Origin: CAYVBE01 sp964572825
GTDB taxonomy: Bacteria; Planctomycetota; Brocadiia; SM23-32
Assembly (NCBI GenBank): GCA_964572825.1
Contig: CAZNGS010000016.1
Coordinates: 6,644-70,643 of the forward strand
Length of the DNA: 64,000 bases
Direction: 5' to 3'
In this document: positions 31,860-40,799 of the stretch, one piece after another
Numbering within the stretch: the first letter of the stretch is position 1
How the letters are laid out: every line of letters begins with the position of its first letter
Program-made: the position numbers and the translations under genes
The notes under the pieces: generated by a model
What the model was told of the DNA's origin: nothing
What the model saw: only the letters and a program-made list of their open reading frames with translations
Databases searched by the model: none

Positions 31860-31893
31860 TTGACTTGGGGAGCGAGGCTCATTAGAATGAGCC
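31860..31893 (+). promoter_or_regulatory. Promoter of the EPS locus with a perfect palindrome over the -10 box
   Basis: TTGACT (31860-31865, 5 of 6), 17 bp spacer, TAGAAT (31883-31888, 5 of 6). The -10 lies inside a perfect 18 bp palindrome, GGCTCATT-AG-AATGAGCC (31876-31893). A dimeric repressor bound here would block RNA polymerase. The first gene starts 79 bp past the palindrome. Confidence 0.7.
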
Positions 31894-31971
31894 CGTGAAC
31901 CGCGGTAGGGATAGCTGAGAGGGGGACAGCTTGGTCTTCGATGCACTTGCTTCAGTTGAGGAGGTATGACG

Positions 31972-32565
31972 ATGGGTCAGGTTCGGCGGCCACTTGCGTT
32001 TTTTCTGGTAGCAGCGCTGGTGCTGGCTCCTGCACTGGTGGTGGGCAAAGTTCTCCTGGATAAGAGTCAATCCGAAGGTGGGGGCGCGCCGGCAGTGCTT
32101 CGGGTGGCATCGAGGCCCCTGTCGGGCAGCGTGGTATACCCCGACCGGAAGACGGCCGTTGCTGAGGCCAGCGTCCGCGTCTGGAGCGTCGAGACGGGCA
32201 GTTTTGTCTTGGAAACGGCCACTGACGCCGGGGGCGCTTTTGAGCTTCCTTCCCTCGACGAGGGCAGCTACATACTCGTTGTGGGGGATCGAGTCATGAC
32301 GCGGCTCTCCGTGGAGAAGGATGCCGACCCGCTGCCCGATGGTGTCTGCTTCGTGGTCCCGCACGGGAAGGCAGTCTTTGCACAGATGCCCCTGGAGCAG
32401 AAGGCGGCGGTGCTCTCGCAGTTTCCTGCTCAGGGACCGGAGGAGGGAGGAATCGGGCTGCTCAATACCGTCCTGATCAGCGCGGCCACTTCGGCGGTGG
32501 TCATCGGGGTTGTGGATGCCACGGACATCATCGAGGACGAGGAGACCCGAATCGTCAGTCCGTGA
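31972..32565 (+). CDS. Exported protein with carboxypeptidase-regulatory-like domain, first gene of EPS locus
   Basis: A 197-residue protein. The N-terminus has a basic stretch and a hydrophobic signal/anchor (RRPLAFFLVAALVLAPALVV). The middle holds a transthyretin-like beta-sandwich: LSGSVVYPDRKTAVAEASVR, then ETATDAGGAFELPSLDEGSY, as in carboxypeptidase regulatory-like domains. A second hydrophobic segment lies near the C-terminus (NTVLISAATSAVVIGVV). The ATG at 31972 is 7 nt after GAGGAGG; the ATG at 31966 is too close to it. It precedes the export lipoprotein by 56 bp. Role unknown; location suggests an envelope helper of polysaccharide export. Confidence 0.6.
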   Translation: MGQVRRPLAFFLVAALVLAPALVVGKVLLDKSQSEGGGAPAVLRVASRPLSGSVVYPDRKTAVAEASVRVWSVETGSFVLETATDAGGAFELPSLDEGSYILVVGDRVMTRLSVEKDADPLPDGVCFVVPHGKAVFAQMPLEQKAAVLSQFPAQGPEEGGIGLLNTVLISAATSAVVIGVVDATDIIEDEETRIVSP

Positions 32566-32621
32566 CCCCGGCGCGCGTGTGATGAACCTCCCGGCGTGCG
32601 AGACTTTCCGGAAGGGGTAGT

Positions 32622-33755
32622 TTGCCTGGCTTCCCGATGACTGCTTACTTCATGTCGCCCCGTTGGTTCGCGCTCCTGCCGCTTCTTGTATGCTTTCTGG
32701 CGGGGTGCAGCGGGCTCGACCTGGGCGTCGGCTCCAACGAGCCGCCCTGGGGAGAGCGCTATGTTGATACCCGCAGCGACCCCGACGAGGTCCGCACTGA
32801 CCGTCTGGCGAAAGTGCTGGCCGCCTGGCGGGACCGAGGGGAACCCCGCCCGGATAGCTACTCCGCGGGGGTCGGAGATGTGCTGGAGATCAGCGTTTTT
32901 GCCCTGGAGCAGCCCAACACCATCACCACGTTCAACCGCACCGTCGCCAGCACAGGGTCCATCAGTCTGCCCTGGGTCGGTGCCATCTCGGTGGTCGGTT
33001 TGCCTACCCAGTCGGTCGAGGAGCGCATCTGCGCCGCATACCGCCAGAAGGGCTATCTGAGAGACCCCCAGGTGATGGTAAACGTGCTCGAGTACAACAG
33101 CTCCACGGTGGTGGTGACCGGCGCCGTCCAGAAGCCGGGTGTGTATCCGCTGCCCAGCAGGCGCAGCACCGTGCTGGAGTCCCTGAGCCTCGCCGGGGGA
33201 CTTTCCCGCGAAGCCGGGGACGTCGCCCTGGTCATCCGGGGTGGTGCGGACCCCGGTGGGGGGGCATCCGAGGGGTCGAGCGCGGAGGCCCGAGGCGAGG
33301 CCGGAGGACCGAGCAGGGATGCAATCGAGATCGACCTGGAAGAGCTCCTGGGCCGGGGAAACCTGCTGCTCAACCTGGAACTGGGTGACGGCGACATCTT
33401 GAGCGTTCCCCGGCGGCCGGAGCGATACGTCTCGGTGCTCGGATACGTCCGCCGGGCAGGGGCGTACCAGATCCGGGAGGGATCGCGCATGGACGCGCTG
33501 CAGGCCCTGGCGTACGCCGGCGGGCTCACCATGGTGGGCAGGGCGGGTGAATGTCAGCTCGTCCGGCAGACGCCTTCGGGTCCCAGGACGACTCCTGTTA
33601 ATCTGCGCAAGGTGGCCGAGGGCAAGCTGCCGCCGCTCTACCTGGAGCCGGGTGACGCCCTGATTGTGGGCACCAACCTGTGGGGGCGAATCTCCGAGTT
33701 CTTCCGGCCCACGATGGGCGCCACGGTTTCCGCCAGCGCCAACGTCGCACCGTGA
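32622..33755 (+). CDS. Polysaccharide export outer-membrane lipoprotein (Wza-like)
   Basis: A protein of up to 377 residues. A signal with lipobox (LLPLLVCFLAGC) indicates an outer-membrane lipoprotein. The poly-export domain starts at YSAGVGDVLEISVFALEQPN and reaches GYLRDPQVMVNVLEY; two SLBB-type domains follow (VVVTGAVQKPGVYPLP and YVSVLGYVRRAGAYQIREG). The octameric channel exports capsule or EPS across the outer membrane. A Gly/Ser/Ala-rich insertion (~30 residues) interrupts the first SLBB. Start: TTG 32622 has AAGGGG about 5 nt upstream; ATG 32637 or 32652 are alternatives that keep the signal peptide. It is followed by its kinase partner. Confidence 0.9.
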   Translation: MPGFPMTAYFMSPRWFALLPLLVCFLAGCSGLDLGVGSNEPPWGERYVDTRSDPDEVRTDRLAKVLAAWRDRGEPRPDSYSAGVGDVLEISVFALEQPNTITTFNRTVASTGSISLPWVGAISVVGLPTQSVEERICAAYRQKGYLRDPQVMVNVLEYNSSTVVVTGAVQKPGVYPLPSRRSTVLESLSLAGGLSREAGDVALVIRGGADPGGGASEGSSAEARGEAGGPSRDAIEIDLEELLGRGNLLLNLELGDGDILSVPRRPERYVSVLGYVRRAGAYQIREGSRMDALQALAYAGGLTMVGRAGECQLVRQTPSGPRTTPVNLRKVAEGKLPPLYLEPGDALIVGTNLWGRISEFFRPTMGATVSASANVAP

Positions 33756-33802
33756 GCTGGCGACGGTCATGGCCGGGGCGTGATTCTCGTTGAGGATGCT
33801 AC

Positions 33803-36088
33803 ATGTCCGAGCACACATCACACGGCCCGGCGCCAGATACGCTCGGTCGACCGGACGACGCGGAAGGCCCGGACCTCAAGTACTATCTAAGTGTACTGCG
33901 GCGGCGCATCTGGATCGTGGCGACGGCGTTCATCGTGGTGGTGACCCTGGGCGCCGTGCAGGCATTCAAGGCCACTCCCATCTACGAAGCCTCGGCCGAC
34001 ATCCTGATCGAGAAGCAGGGCCCTCACGTGATGGAGTTCAGCGACGTGAGGGAACTGCAGGTCGCCGACCGGGACTACTACAGCACGCAGGAGCAGCTTG
34101 TGAAGAGCAGGACGGTCCTGGAGAGGGCCGTCGCCCAACCCGGTATGGCCGAACTGCTGGAGTCCAAAGCCACCGAAGATGGCAGAAAAGGGCTGTTCGC
34201 TTTCATCGGGGAGGTGCGCAGCACCTTGTCGGCCGTGCTGGGGGCGACGCCCCCGGCTCCGCCGGAGCCCTGGGAGGAGTTGCGGAAGCTGGTGGACGTG
34301 GAGCAGTTGCCGGATACCCACCTGATCCGTGTGACCGTCAGGAGCCCCAATCCCCGGCGCGCGGCCACCGTGGCCAATGCCGTTGCCGGGGCGTTCGAGC
34401 AGTACCACCTTGCCCGAAAGCTCGAAAGCAGCAACGAGGCCTTTGCCTTCCTGGAGGTGCAGAAGGCCGAGCAGGAGAAAAAGCTGCTCGAAGCAGAAGA
34501 TAGACTGCAGCGCTACAGGGAGCAGGCAAACAGTCCCTCCCTGGCCGTGGAGGAGAGAAGCAATCCCCTGCTGGCGCGTCTGAGCAGGTTGAGTGACCGG
34601 TTGACCGAGGTGGAGCTCCTGCGGATTGAACTACAGGCGCGCGCGACCATCGTCGAAGATGGCCTGGGGCTGAACGGGGAGCAGATGGACCCGGAGAACG
34701 CGCGCCTGTTCGCGCTCCCCGAGGTCCGTGAGGATCAAACCATTTCTCAACTGCGTTCCGACCTGCTGGTCGCCCGGGAAGAAGCCAGCGGCCTGGCGGG
34801 CATCTATGGGCCGGAGCATCCCCGCGTTGCCTCCGCCCGGGCCCGGGAGAAGCTGCTGCAGCAGGAGTTGCGGGGCGCCCTGCAGAACACGGTGCAGGCC
34901 ATTTCCAACAAGCTGGCTATGCTGCGCCGACAGGAGGAGACCCTCAAGGACCAGTACGATGCGCAGAACCAGAAGGCCCTGGCGCTGGCCAGGCAATCGC
35001 TGACATACCGGCGCCTCAGCAACGATGTGGAGCGCAACCGCAAGCTGTTCGACGTTCTGGTGGAGCGGATGCGGGAGGTAGACCTGACGGCCGACTACGC
35101 GAAAACGAACGTGGAGGTGGTGGAGCGGGCGGACATTCCCAAAGCGCCTGTCAGCCCCCACCGGGCCCGAATAGTGCTGTTCTCGATCTTTCTGGCGCTG
35201 TTGCTGGGCGGCGGGCTCGCCTTCCTGTTCGAATACCTGGACGACACGGTGCGCACCCCGGAGGACATGGAGGAGCACGTTGGCGTCCCCGTGCTGGGGT
35301 TCGTGCCGTCCATGGACAACCGGGGCGGCCGCGATTCCTTCGTCCATCACGGCATGGTGACGGCGCTGGAGCCGATGTCCTCCGTGGGCGAGGCATACCG
35401 GAGCATCCGAACGAGCCTGTTTTTCGCCTCTCCGGAGGCCGACACCCGGGCCGTGGTGGTGACCTCGGGCGGGCCCGGTGACGGCAAGACGACCACCGCC
35501 ACGAACCTGGCCATCGTCATAGCCCAGAGCGGCAAACGCGTGCTGATGCTCGACGCGGACCTGCGGCGGCCCATGGTGCATGAAGCCCTGGGTCTGTCGA
35601 ACGAAGAAGGGCTCTCGAACGTCCTCGTCGGAAACGCCGAACTCCAGGACGTGGTTCAGCGGCCCCGGGTGGAGGGCGAGCGCATCGAGGGGCTCGAGGT
35701 GGTCACCAGCGGGCCCATCCCGCCCAATCCGGCGGAGCTTTTGGACTCCCCCCGCATGGCGCGGCTGATCGAGACTGCTCGGGAGCAATACGACCGCATC
35801 CTCCTGGATACGCCGCCCGTCCTGTTCGTGACGGACGCGAGCATTCTGGCGGCCATGTGCGACGGAACGATAATGGTGGTCAAGGCCGCCTCGAACACCC
35901 GTTCTCTGGCCCGGCGGGCCCGCGAGCAGCTCGAGTACGTGAATGCCCGCGTCCTGGGAGGCGTGCTGAACGACGTGCATCTCTCGCGGCTGGGCTATTA
36001 CCATTCGGACTACTACCAGTACGGATATTCCGGTTACTATACCGACTATTACGGCACTTACTACTCCCAGGAGGAGGATGAAGCCTGA
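33803..36088 (+). CDS. Wzc-like chain-length regulator and bacterial tyrosine kinase
   Basis: A 761-residue inner-membrane protein. An N-terminal Wzz domain opens with a transmembrane helix (IWIVATAFIVVVTLGAVQAF). A long periplasmic coiled coil spans about 190-430, then a second helix (IVLFSIFLALLLGGGLAFLF). The cytoplasmic BY-kinase domain shows Walker A GGPGDGKTTTATNLA (Lys562), Walker A' VLMLDADLRRP and Walker B ILLDTPPVLF. The C-terminus is a tyrosine cluster with 12 Tyr in about 25 residues, the autophosphorylation tail that sets polymer length and export with Wza. It lies 47 bp after the Wza-like gene and 29 bp before the phosphatase. Confidence 0.93.
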   Translation: MSEHTSHGPAPDTLGRPDDAEGPDLKYYLSVLRRRIWIVATAFIVVVTLGAVQAFKATPIYEASADILIEKQGPHVMEFSDVRELQVADRDYYSTQEQLVKSRTVLERAVAQPGMAELLESKATEDGRKGLFAFIGEVRSTLSAVLGATPPAPPEPWEELRKLVDVEQLPDTHLIRVTVRSPNPRRAATVANAVAGAFEQYHLARKLESSNEAFAFLEVQKAEQEKKLLEAEDRLQRYREQANSPSLAVEERSNPLLARLSRLSDRLTEVELLRIELQARATIVEDGLGLNGEQMDPENARLFALPEVREDQTISQLRSDLLVAREEASGLAGIYGPEHPRVASARAREKLLQQELRGALQNTVQAISNKLAMLRRQEETLKDQYDAQNQKALALARQSLTYRRLSNDVERNRKLFDVLVERMREVDLTADYAKTNVEVVERADIPKAPVSPHRARIVLFSIFLALLLGGGLAFLFEYLDDTVRTPEDMEEHVGVPVLGFVPSMDNRGGRDSFVHHGMVTALEPMSSVGEAYRSIRTSLFFASPEADTRAVVVTSGGPGDGKTTTATNLAIVIAQSGKRVLMLDADLRRPMVHEALGLSNEEGLSNVLVGNAELQDVVQRPRVEGERIEGLEVVTSGPIPPNPAELLDSPRMARLIETAREQYDRILLDTPPVLFVTDASILAAMCDGTIMVVKAASNTRSLARRAREQLEYVNARVLGGVLNDVHLSRLGYYHSDYYQYGYSGYYTDYYGTYYSQEEDEA

Positions 36089-36117
36089 TTTCCTGAACCG
36101 GAGGGCCACACCTTCTC

Positions 36118-36933
36118 ATGCTTCCATGGCGCAAACCGGCTGCCGCCCCCCGGGGCTGGAAGATCGTGGACATCCATTGCCACCTTCTTCCGGGGCTCGA
36201 TGACGGCCCAACCACGCTGGATGCCTCCCTGGACCTGTGCCGGGTCTATGTGTCCGAGGGCGTCGGCACCGTAGTGGCCACGCCTCACATGCGGCATCCC
36301 CGGTTTCCTGTCGACCCGCAGGATGCACGGCAGGCGGCAGCCCGCCTGCGCGCTGCCTGCCGGGAACTGGATGTCGAGCTGGAGATCCTGCTCGGGGCCG
36401 ATGTGCGGCTGACTCCCGAACTTGTGGCCGATGTTGAGTGCGGCCGCGTGCTGACCGTGGCTGAACGCGGTGAGTATATGCTGCTGGAACTCCCCGAGGA
36501 CGTCGCGCCACCGGTGCGCCCCGTCGTGTTCGAACTCGCCGTCCGGGGGGTGCGGCCCATCCTTACCCACCCGGAACGGAACCGCATCCTGAGCCGCAGA
36601 GCGGAAAGGGTGGCGGAACTGGTGGAGGCCGGCTGCCTGGTGCAGGTGACGGGGGCGGCCCTTACGGGTGAGTTTGGCCGGGGCGCCCGCAAAGCGGCCG
36701 AGCGTCTGCTGAAGGACGGGCTCGTGCACGTGGTGGCCAGCGATGCCCATTCCGCAGGCGGGCGCCGGCAACCGCGATTCGGACCGGTCATCGATCGGCT
36801 CTGTCGGCTCGTAGGGGAGGAGCACGCCCGGTCGCTGGTGTGTGGCAACCCCGCCGCGATAGCCCGGGGAGAAAGCGTCGGAAACGTCGCCGGGGCGGGA
36901 CCGGGACAACGGCAGCGGGAGTGGCAGGAATAG
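36118..36933 (+). CDS. CpsB/YwqE-type tyrosine-protein phosphatase (PHP fold)
   Basis: A 271-residue metal-dependent phosphatase of the PHP superfamily. DIHCHLLPGLDDGP near the N-terminus gives the first metal ligands; VVATPHMRHPRF, PILTHPERNRIL and VVASDAHSAGGR supply the others. It would dephosphorylate the Wzc-like tail encoded immediately upstream, closing the kinase/phosphatase cycle that drives polymer assembly. This is the PHP-type phosphatase of Gram-positives and many other phyla, not the low-molecular-weight Wzb. The length is normal (about 255). Confidence 0.93.
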   Translation: MLPWRKPAAAPRGWKIVDIHCHLLPGLDDGPTTLDASLDLCRVYVSEGVGTVVATPHMRHPRFPVDPQDARQAAARLRAACRELDVELEILLGADVRLTPELVADVECGRVLTVAERGEYMLLELPEDVAPPVRPVVFELAVRGVRPILTHPERNRILSRRAERVAELVEAGCLVQVTGAALTGEFGRGARKAAERLLKDGLVHVVASDAHSAGGRRQPRFGPVIDRLCRLVGEEHARSLVCGNPAAIARGESVGNVAGAGPGQRQREWQE

Positions 36934-36971
36934 CCTCACGAAACGCAGGAGGTGACGGCATCGCAGCGGCA

Positions 36972-38456
36972 GTGCACAGAAGGGACGCACTCGGAAGCGT
37001 GGCCCGAGGCGGGGTGATCGGGGCGGTCATCGTCTCTGCGTGGCTTTTTGGCTCGGCGGACCCCTGGGCCTACCTGGGCGTGGGCCTGGTGGTGGCGGTG
37101 GCTGCCGCCGCGTGGCTGTTGCGGCTGGTGGTGCGCCCGGTTCCGCGGCTGCGGCTTCCCCTGGCGGTGGTTTCGCTGCTGGCCCTGGGGGGGGTGATGT
37201 TGATCCAGGTCGTCCCGCTGCCCGCCTCCCTGGTGCGCCGGCTCAGCCCCTTTGCCGCCCGGGTGCAGCAGAAGAGAGTCGAGGTTTTTGAGGAAATGCA
37301 CGAAGCCGGCGCGGACGCTTTCCTGCTCGCCGGCCCAGTGGAGGACGGCGGCACGGCCGCCCTCAGCGCCTCTGCGGCGCGGACCTGGCGCAGCCTCTAC
37401 CTGTTGGTCGCCTACGTGGCCGTGTTCCTGGTGACCGCGAATGCGCTGGAAAACTGGAGGCAGGTGAGGATGGCGGCGGGTGCCCTCGTGGTGTCCGGCT
37501 TTGCCATGTCTGTGTTGGGCATGATCCACGAGCTTTCCGGCAGCGAGAAGATACTGTGGGTCTACACGCCGCCGTTCGGGGGTGGCATATTCGGGCCGTT
37601 CACGAATCCCAACCACTACGCGGCGTACATGAACATGGTGTTCGGCGTGGGGCTGGGGCTGGCCTTTGCGCGCGTTTCGGGGGCGGCTGACGGGGCCGGC
37701 CGGACGCTGCGGGACCGGATCGTGTGGCTCTCCACGGGGAGCGGCGGTCGCAGTGCGCTGCTGGTCTTCGCCCTGGTGATGATGCCGGTCAGCGTGTGCA
37801 TGTCTCTGTCGCGGGGCGGCATTGCCTGCCTGGCGGTCTCCCTGGGAGTGCTGGGGGCTTGGGCGGCTGTGAGGGGCGGCCTCGGATATCGCAGTATTCT
37901 GGGAGCGGTGGCGCTGCTGGTGGTCGGGGGCGTGGTATGGCTGGGCTGGGAACCGGTCTTTGCCGAGATGGGAACGCTGGCCGAGATCGACCCCGGCACT
38001 CACAGCCGCACCGTGGTGGCAAGAAGCACCCTGAGCATCTTCTCCCAGGCCCCGGTGCTGGGTTGCGGGTTCGGCACGTTCGTCCACGTGTTTCCCCCCT
38101 TCCAACCTCCCGGCGTGCAGTTCGGCCGATGGCTGCACGCGCACAATGATTACGTGCAGTTTCTGGCGGAGGGAGGCATTGTCGGCGCCCTGCTGCTCGC
38201 CGCAGCGGCGGTGATCGTGCTCGGGCACGTGTGGCGCCGCCTGCGGGAGGTCCACGGCAGTCGGCGGGCCTTCGTGAGCGGGCTGGCGGTGGGTCTTCTG
38301 GCCATCGGGCTTCACAGCGCGCTCGACTACAGCCTGCATAAGCCGGGAATTGCGCTGACGCTGGCGGCGGTGTGCGGATTGATGGTGGCGGCGCTGCATG
38401 TCGGGTCCGGAACTGAAAAGCGGGCGGCAAGAACGTCCCGGGGAGGAACCGTATGA
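36972..38456 (+). CDS. O-antigen ligase/polymerase-like membrane protein
   Basis: A polytopic protein of about 494 residues with ten or more hydrophobic segments (GLVVAVAAAAWLLRLVV, LYLLVAYVAVFLVTANAL). It carries the Wzy_C/WaaL hallmark: a long periplasmic loop with FGPFTNPNHYAAYMN, SLSRGG, and CGFGTFVHVFPPF followed by HAHNDYVQFLAEGG. It joins glycan units or transfers them to an acceptor in the periplasm. Start uncertain: the strong AGGAGGTGA at 36947-36955 is 7 nt from an ATC codon at 36960, whereas the in-frame GTG (36972) is 19 nt away. The stop overlaps the next ATG by 4 bp. Confidence 0.85.
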   Translation: MHRRDALGSVARGGVIGAVIVSAWLFGSADPWAYLGVGLVVAVAAAAWLLRLVVRPVPRLRLPLAVVSLLALGGVMLIQVVPLPASLVRRLSPFAARVQQKRVEVFEEMHEAGADAFLLAGPVEDGGTAALSASAARTWRSLYLLVAYVAVFLVTANALENWRQVRMAAGALVVSGFAMSVLGMIHELSGSEKILWVYTPPFGGGIFGPFTNPNHYAAYMNMVFGVGLGLAFARVSGAADGAGRTLRDRIVWLSTGSGGRSALLVFALVMMPVSVCMSLSRGGIACLAVSLGVLGAWAAVRGGLGYRSILGAVALLVVGGVVWLGWEPVFAEMGTLAEIDPGTHSRTVVARSTLSIFSQAPVLGCGFGTFVHVFPPFQPPGVQFGRWLHAHNDYVQFLAEGGIVGALLLAAAAVIVLGHVWRRLREVHGSRRAFVSGLAVGLLAIGLHSALDYSLHKPGIALTLAAVCGLMVAALHVGSGTEKRAARTSRGGTV

Positions 38457-39130
38457 GAGCACGAGTCGCCCGAGACGGGGACCGTGGCTCCGGCGGGGCG
38501 TATCGGTTTTTGCTGCGCCTGGCGGCGGCGGCGGCGCTGGCCGGGCTGGGCGTGCTGTGCCTGGCACAGCTCGACGAATTCAGGGGCGAGCTGGCTTTCG
38601 CTCGCTTTATGCAACTGCGCCGCTATGCTGAGCGGACCGGCCGGGCCCGCGAGCGCAACGCCGCGGTGTCCCGCGCATCCTCGGAAGCTGTGCAGGTCAT
38701 GCAGGATGCGCACCGCAACCCGCGGGCCCTGCGGGAGGTGGCGGAGGCATGTCTGGGTTGGTCCGGCGGGGCGGGGGTCGAGCCCGGCCTGCGGCTTCGT
38801 CTGGCGGAGAGGGCGGCCCGGGCGGCCGCGCTGTCGGTGCGCGCTGCGCCGTCGGATTTTGTCACCTGGCGCCAGTTGGCGCGCGCTTTGTTCGCCCTGG
38901 GGCTCACGCGCGAGGCGGCAGCGGCCCTGGACAGAGCGCAGGAGCTGGCGCCGCCCGGGCAGGAACTGGCCCCCCTGGTTCCTGCCGATGAAGCGGGCTC
39001 AAGGCCGCGGGAGGCCGGGCCTTCTGCCGGCACCGCGTCCGGGTCGGCTTCTCCGGAAAATCAGGGGGCAGGAGGGGGACGGAGACCGGGCATGCGTTTG
39101 GAACCCGGGAGGGAAGGAGTGAGCGGATGA
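38453..39130 (+). CDS. Single-span membrane protein with TPR-like helices, unknown
   Basis: A 225-residue protein. One hydrophobic segment at about 20-42 (LLRLAAAAALAGLGVLCLAQ) is followed by a helical region with Ala/Arg-rich repeats (FVTWRQLARALFALGLTREA) that looks like one or two TPR units, then a low-complexity Pro/Gly/Ser tail. It starts in the ATGA overlap with the ligase/polymerase (GGGAGGAACC before it) and ends in an ATGA overlap with the WecA-like gene, so translation of all three is coupled. TPR-bearing accessory proteins are common next to O-antigen ligases. No specific function can be assigned. Confidence 0.55.
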   Translation: MRARVARDGDRGSGGAYRFLLRLAAAAALAGLGVLCLAQLDEFRGELAFARFMQLRRYAERTGRARERNAAVSRASSEAVQVMQDAHRNPRALREVAEACLGWSGGAGVEPGLRLRLAERAARAAALSVRAAPSDFVTWRQLARALFALGLTREAAAALDRAQELAPPGQELAPLVPADEAGSRPREAGPSAGTASGSASPENQGAGGGRRPGMRLEPGREGVSG

Positions 39131-40656
39131 CCACTGCTCTTGTCGCCTTCGGACTTGCGTTTGTGGCGGCCGTGCTGGCTACGTTAGCGGTCCGCCGGGG
39201 CGCGCGGGCGCTGGGGGTCCTGGACCGGCCGGACGGCTTCCGCAAGCTGGACCACCGGCGCACGCCCCTGCTGGGGGGAATTGCCATCTACCTGGCGTTC
39301 GCACTGCCCGTCGTGGCCCTGCGGTTTTTCCATCAGAATGCGGTTGCGCAGCTTTTGACGCAGAATCCGGCCCGCCTGTGGGCGCTGATGGGGGGCGGCG
39401 CCGTGGCACTGGGGCTGGGCATTGCGGACGACGTCAAGCACGTCCCCGCGCGCTGGAAAGTCCTTCTGCAGGCGGCCGCCGCATGCATCGCTTTTGCCGG
39501 AGGGTTCTCCATCAGCGCCATCAGCCACCCCTTCGGCGCGCCGCTGGAACTCGGCGTGCTGGTCCTGCCCGCCACCATCTTCTGGTTCCTTGCCTGCATG
39601 AACGCGGTCAACCTGCTGGACGGGCTGGACGGGCTGGCCGCCGGGGTATGTCTGTTCGCCTCGGTAAGCGTTTTCCTGGTGAGTTTCCTTTTCGGCAACG
39701 TGCTGTCCATGCTGCTGATGGCGTGCCTGAGCGGTGCCATACTGGGATTCCTGCTGTTCAATTTCCACCCGGCCAGCATTTTCCTGGGCGACTCCGGCAG
39801 CCTGCTGCTGGGGTATCTTGTGGGAGCCGTATCGCTGCTGGGCGTGCGCCAGGCGGGAGCCACGGTTTCGCTGTTGATCCCGGTGGTTGCGCTGGGCGTG
39901 CCCGTGTTCGACACGGCCCTGGCCATCGTGCGGCGGTGGTGGAAGCGGGTGCCCCTGGCCTCCCCGGACCGTGGGCACGTGCATCACGTGTTGCTGAGCC
40001 GGGGCCTGACTCAACGGCAGGTCGTGGTCGTGATCTACGTGGCCTGCGTGGTCCTGGGCGGGGCGGCGCTTCTTCTGGCCTCCGAGCAGGGGGAGCGCGC
40101 CCTGCTGGTGCTCGGCCCCCTGGCGGTGCTGGTGTTCGCCGCCGTGCGGATATTCGGCGGGGTCCCGTTTCTGGACTACTGGCGCCGCCTGCGGCAGCGG
40201 ATGGCGGACAAGCAGCGTGCCCGGGACGCACGCATCGCGGTGGAGAAAGTACGGGCCCGTATGCAGCGAAGCGAGAACCTGGACGAGCTGTGGGACCTTG
40301 CAGTGCAGGCGCTGGCGGGATTGGACCTGGACCAGGCCCGGTTGCATCTTGCCGACGGTGACCCCGCTGCGGAGCGGGTGTTCACGTGGCGCACGGACCG
40401 GGCTGACCTTCGCCGGGCCTCGGAGGAAACCGTGGATCGCTGGTCGGCGGATCTGAAGCTCCAGGACAGGGACCGCGTGATCGGCGCATTGGAACTGCAC
40501 AGCTCCGGCAGGGACCTCTGGCTGTTGCCCGAAACGCCGGAGCTTCTGGACGTGCTGCGCGAGGAGATGGTCACGCAGCTCTGTCGGCTTTCGTCCCCTG
40601 GAGAGCGTTCCGTTCCGTCGGCGGAGCCGGAACTGGACCGGCGCGTATCCGCTTGA
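39127..40656 (+). CDS. WecA/MraY-type undecaprenyl-phosphate sugar-1-phosphate transferase with C-terminal extension
   Basis: A 509-residue membrane enzyme. Eleven or so hydrophobic segments fill the first ~345 residues. Signature loops are present: DRPDGFRKLDHRRTPLLGG, GLGIADDVKHVPARWK, the Mg-binding NAVNLLDGLDGLAAG, FLGDSGSLLLGY and DRGHVHHVLLSRG. It starts repeat-unit synthesis by moving a HexNAc-1-phosphate from UDP-sugar to undecaprenyl phosphate. The last ~165 residues are unusual for WecA: a helical linker (MADKQRARDARIAVEKVRAR) and a GAF-like alpha/beta segment ending in LDVLREEMVTQLCRL. It is coupled to the previous gene. WecA and TagO relatives normally end near 350 residues. Confidence 0.9.
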   Translation: MTTALVAFGLAFVAAVLATLAVRRGARALGVLDRPDGFRKLDHRRTPLLGGIAIYLAFALPVVALRFFHQNAVAQLLTQNPARLWALMGGGAVALGLGIADDVKHVPARWKVLLQAAAACIAFAGGFSISAISHPFGAPLELGVLVLPATIFWFLACMNAVNLLDGLDGLAAGVCLFASVSVFLVSFLFGNVLSMLLMACLSGAILGFLLFNFHPASIFLGDSGSLLLGYLVGAVSLLGVRQAGATVSLLIPVVALGVPVFDTALAIVRRWWKRVPLASPDRGHVHHVLLSRGLTQRQVVVVIYVACVVLGGAALLLASEQGERALLVLGPLAVLVFAAVRIFGGVPFLDYWRRLRQRMADKQRARDARIAVEKVRARMQRSENLDELWDLAVQALAGLDLDQARLHLADGDPAAERVFTWRTDRADLRRASEETVDRWSADLKLQDRDRVIGALELHSSGRDLWLLPETPELLDVLREEMVTQLCRLSSPGERSVPSAEPELDRRVSA

Positions 40657-40799
40657 TGGCCTGACAAAGGGCTGGACCCGGGTCCGGCGCGAGCCCTCCC
40701 GGCCGGGCGGCGTCAGGAACTTCCCTCTCCGGTCCCTGTCCGGCATCCGGCCTGCTGGGTGGCGGAGTCTTACCAAAATCATTGCAGGGTGGCAGACAC

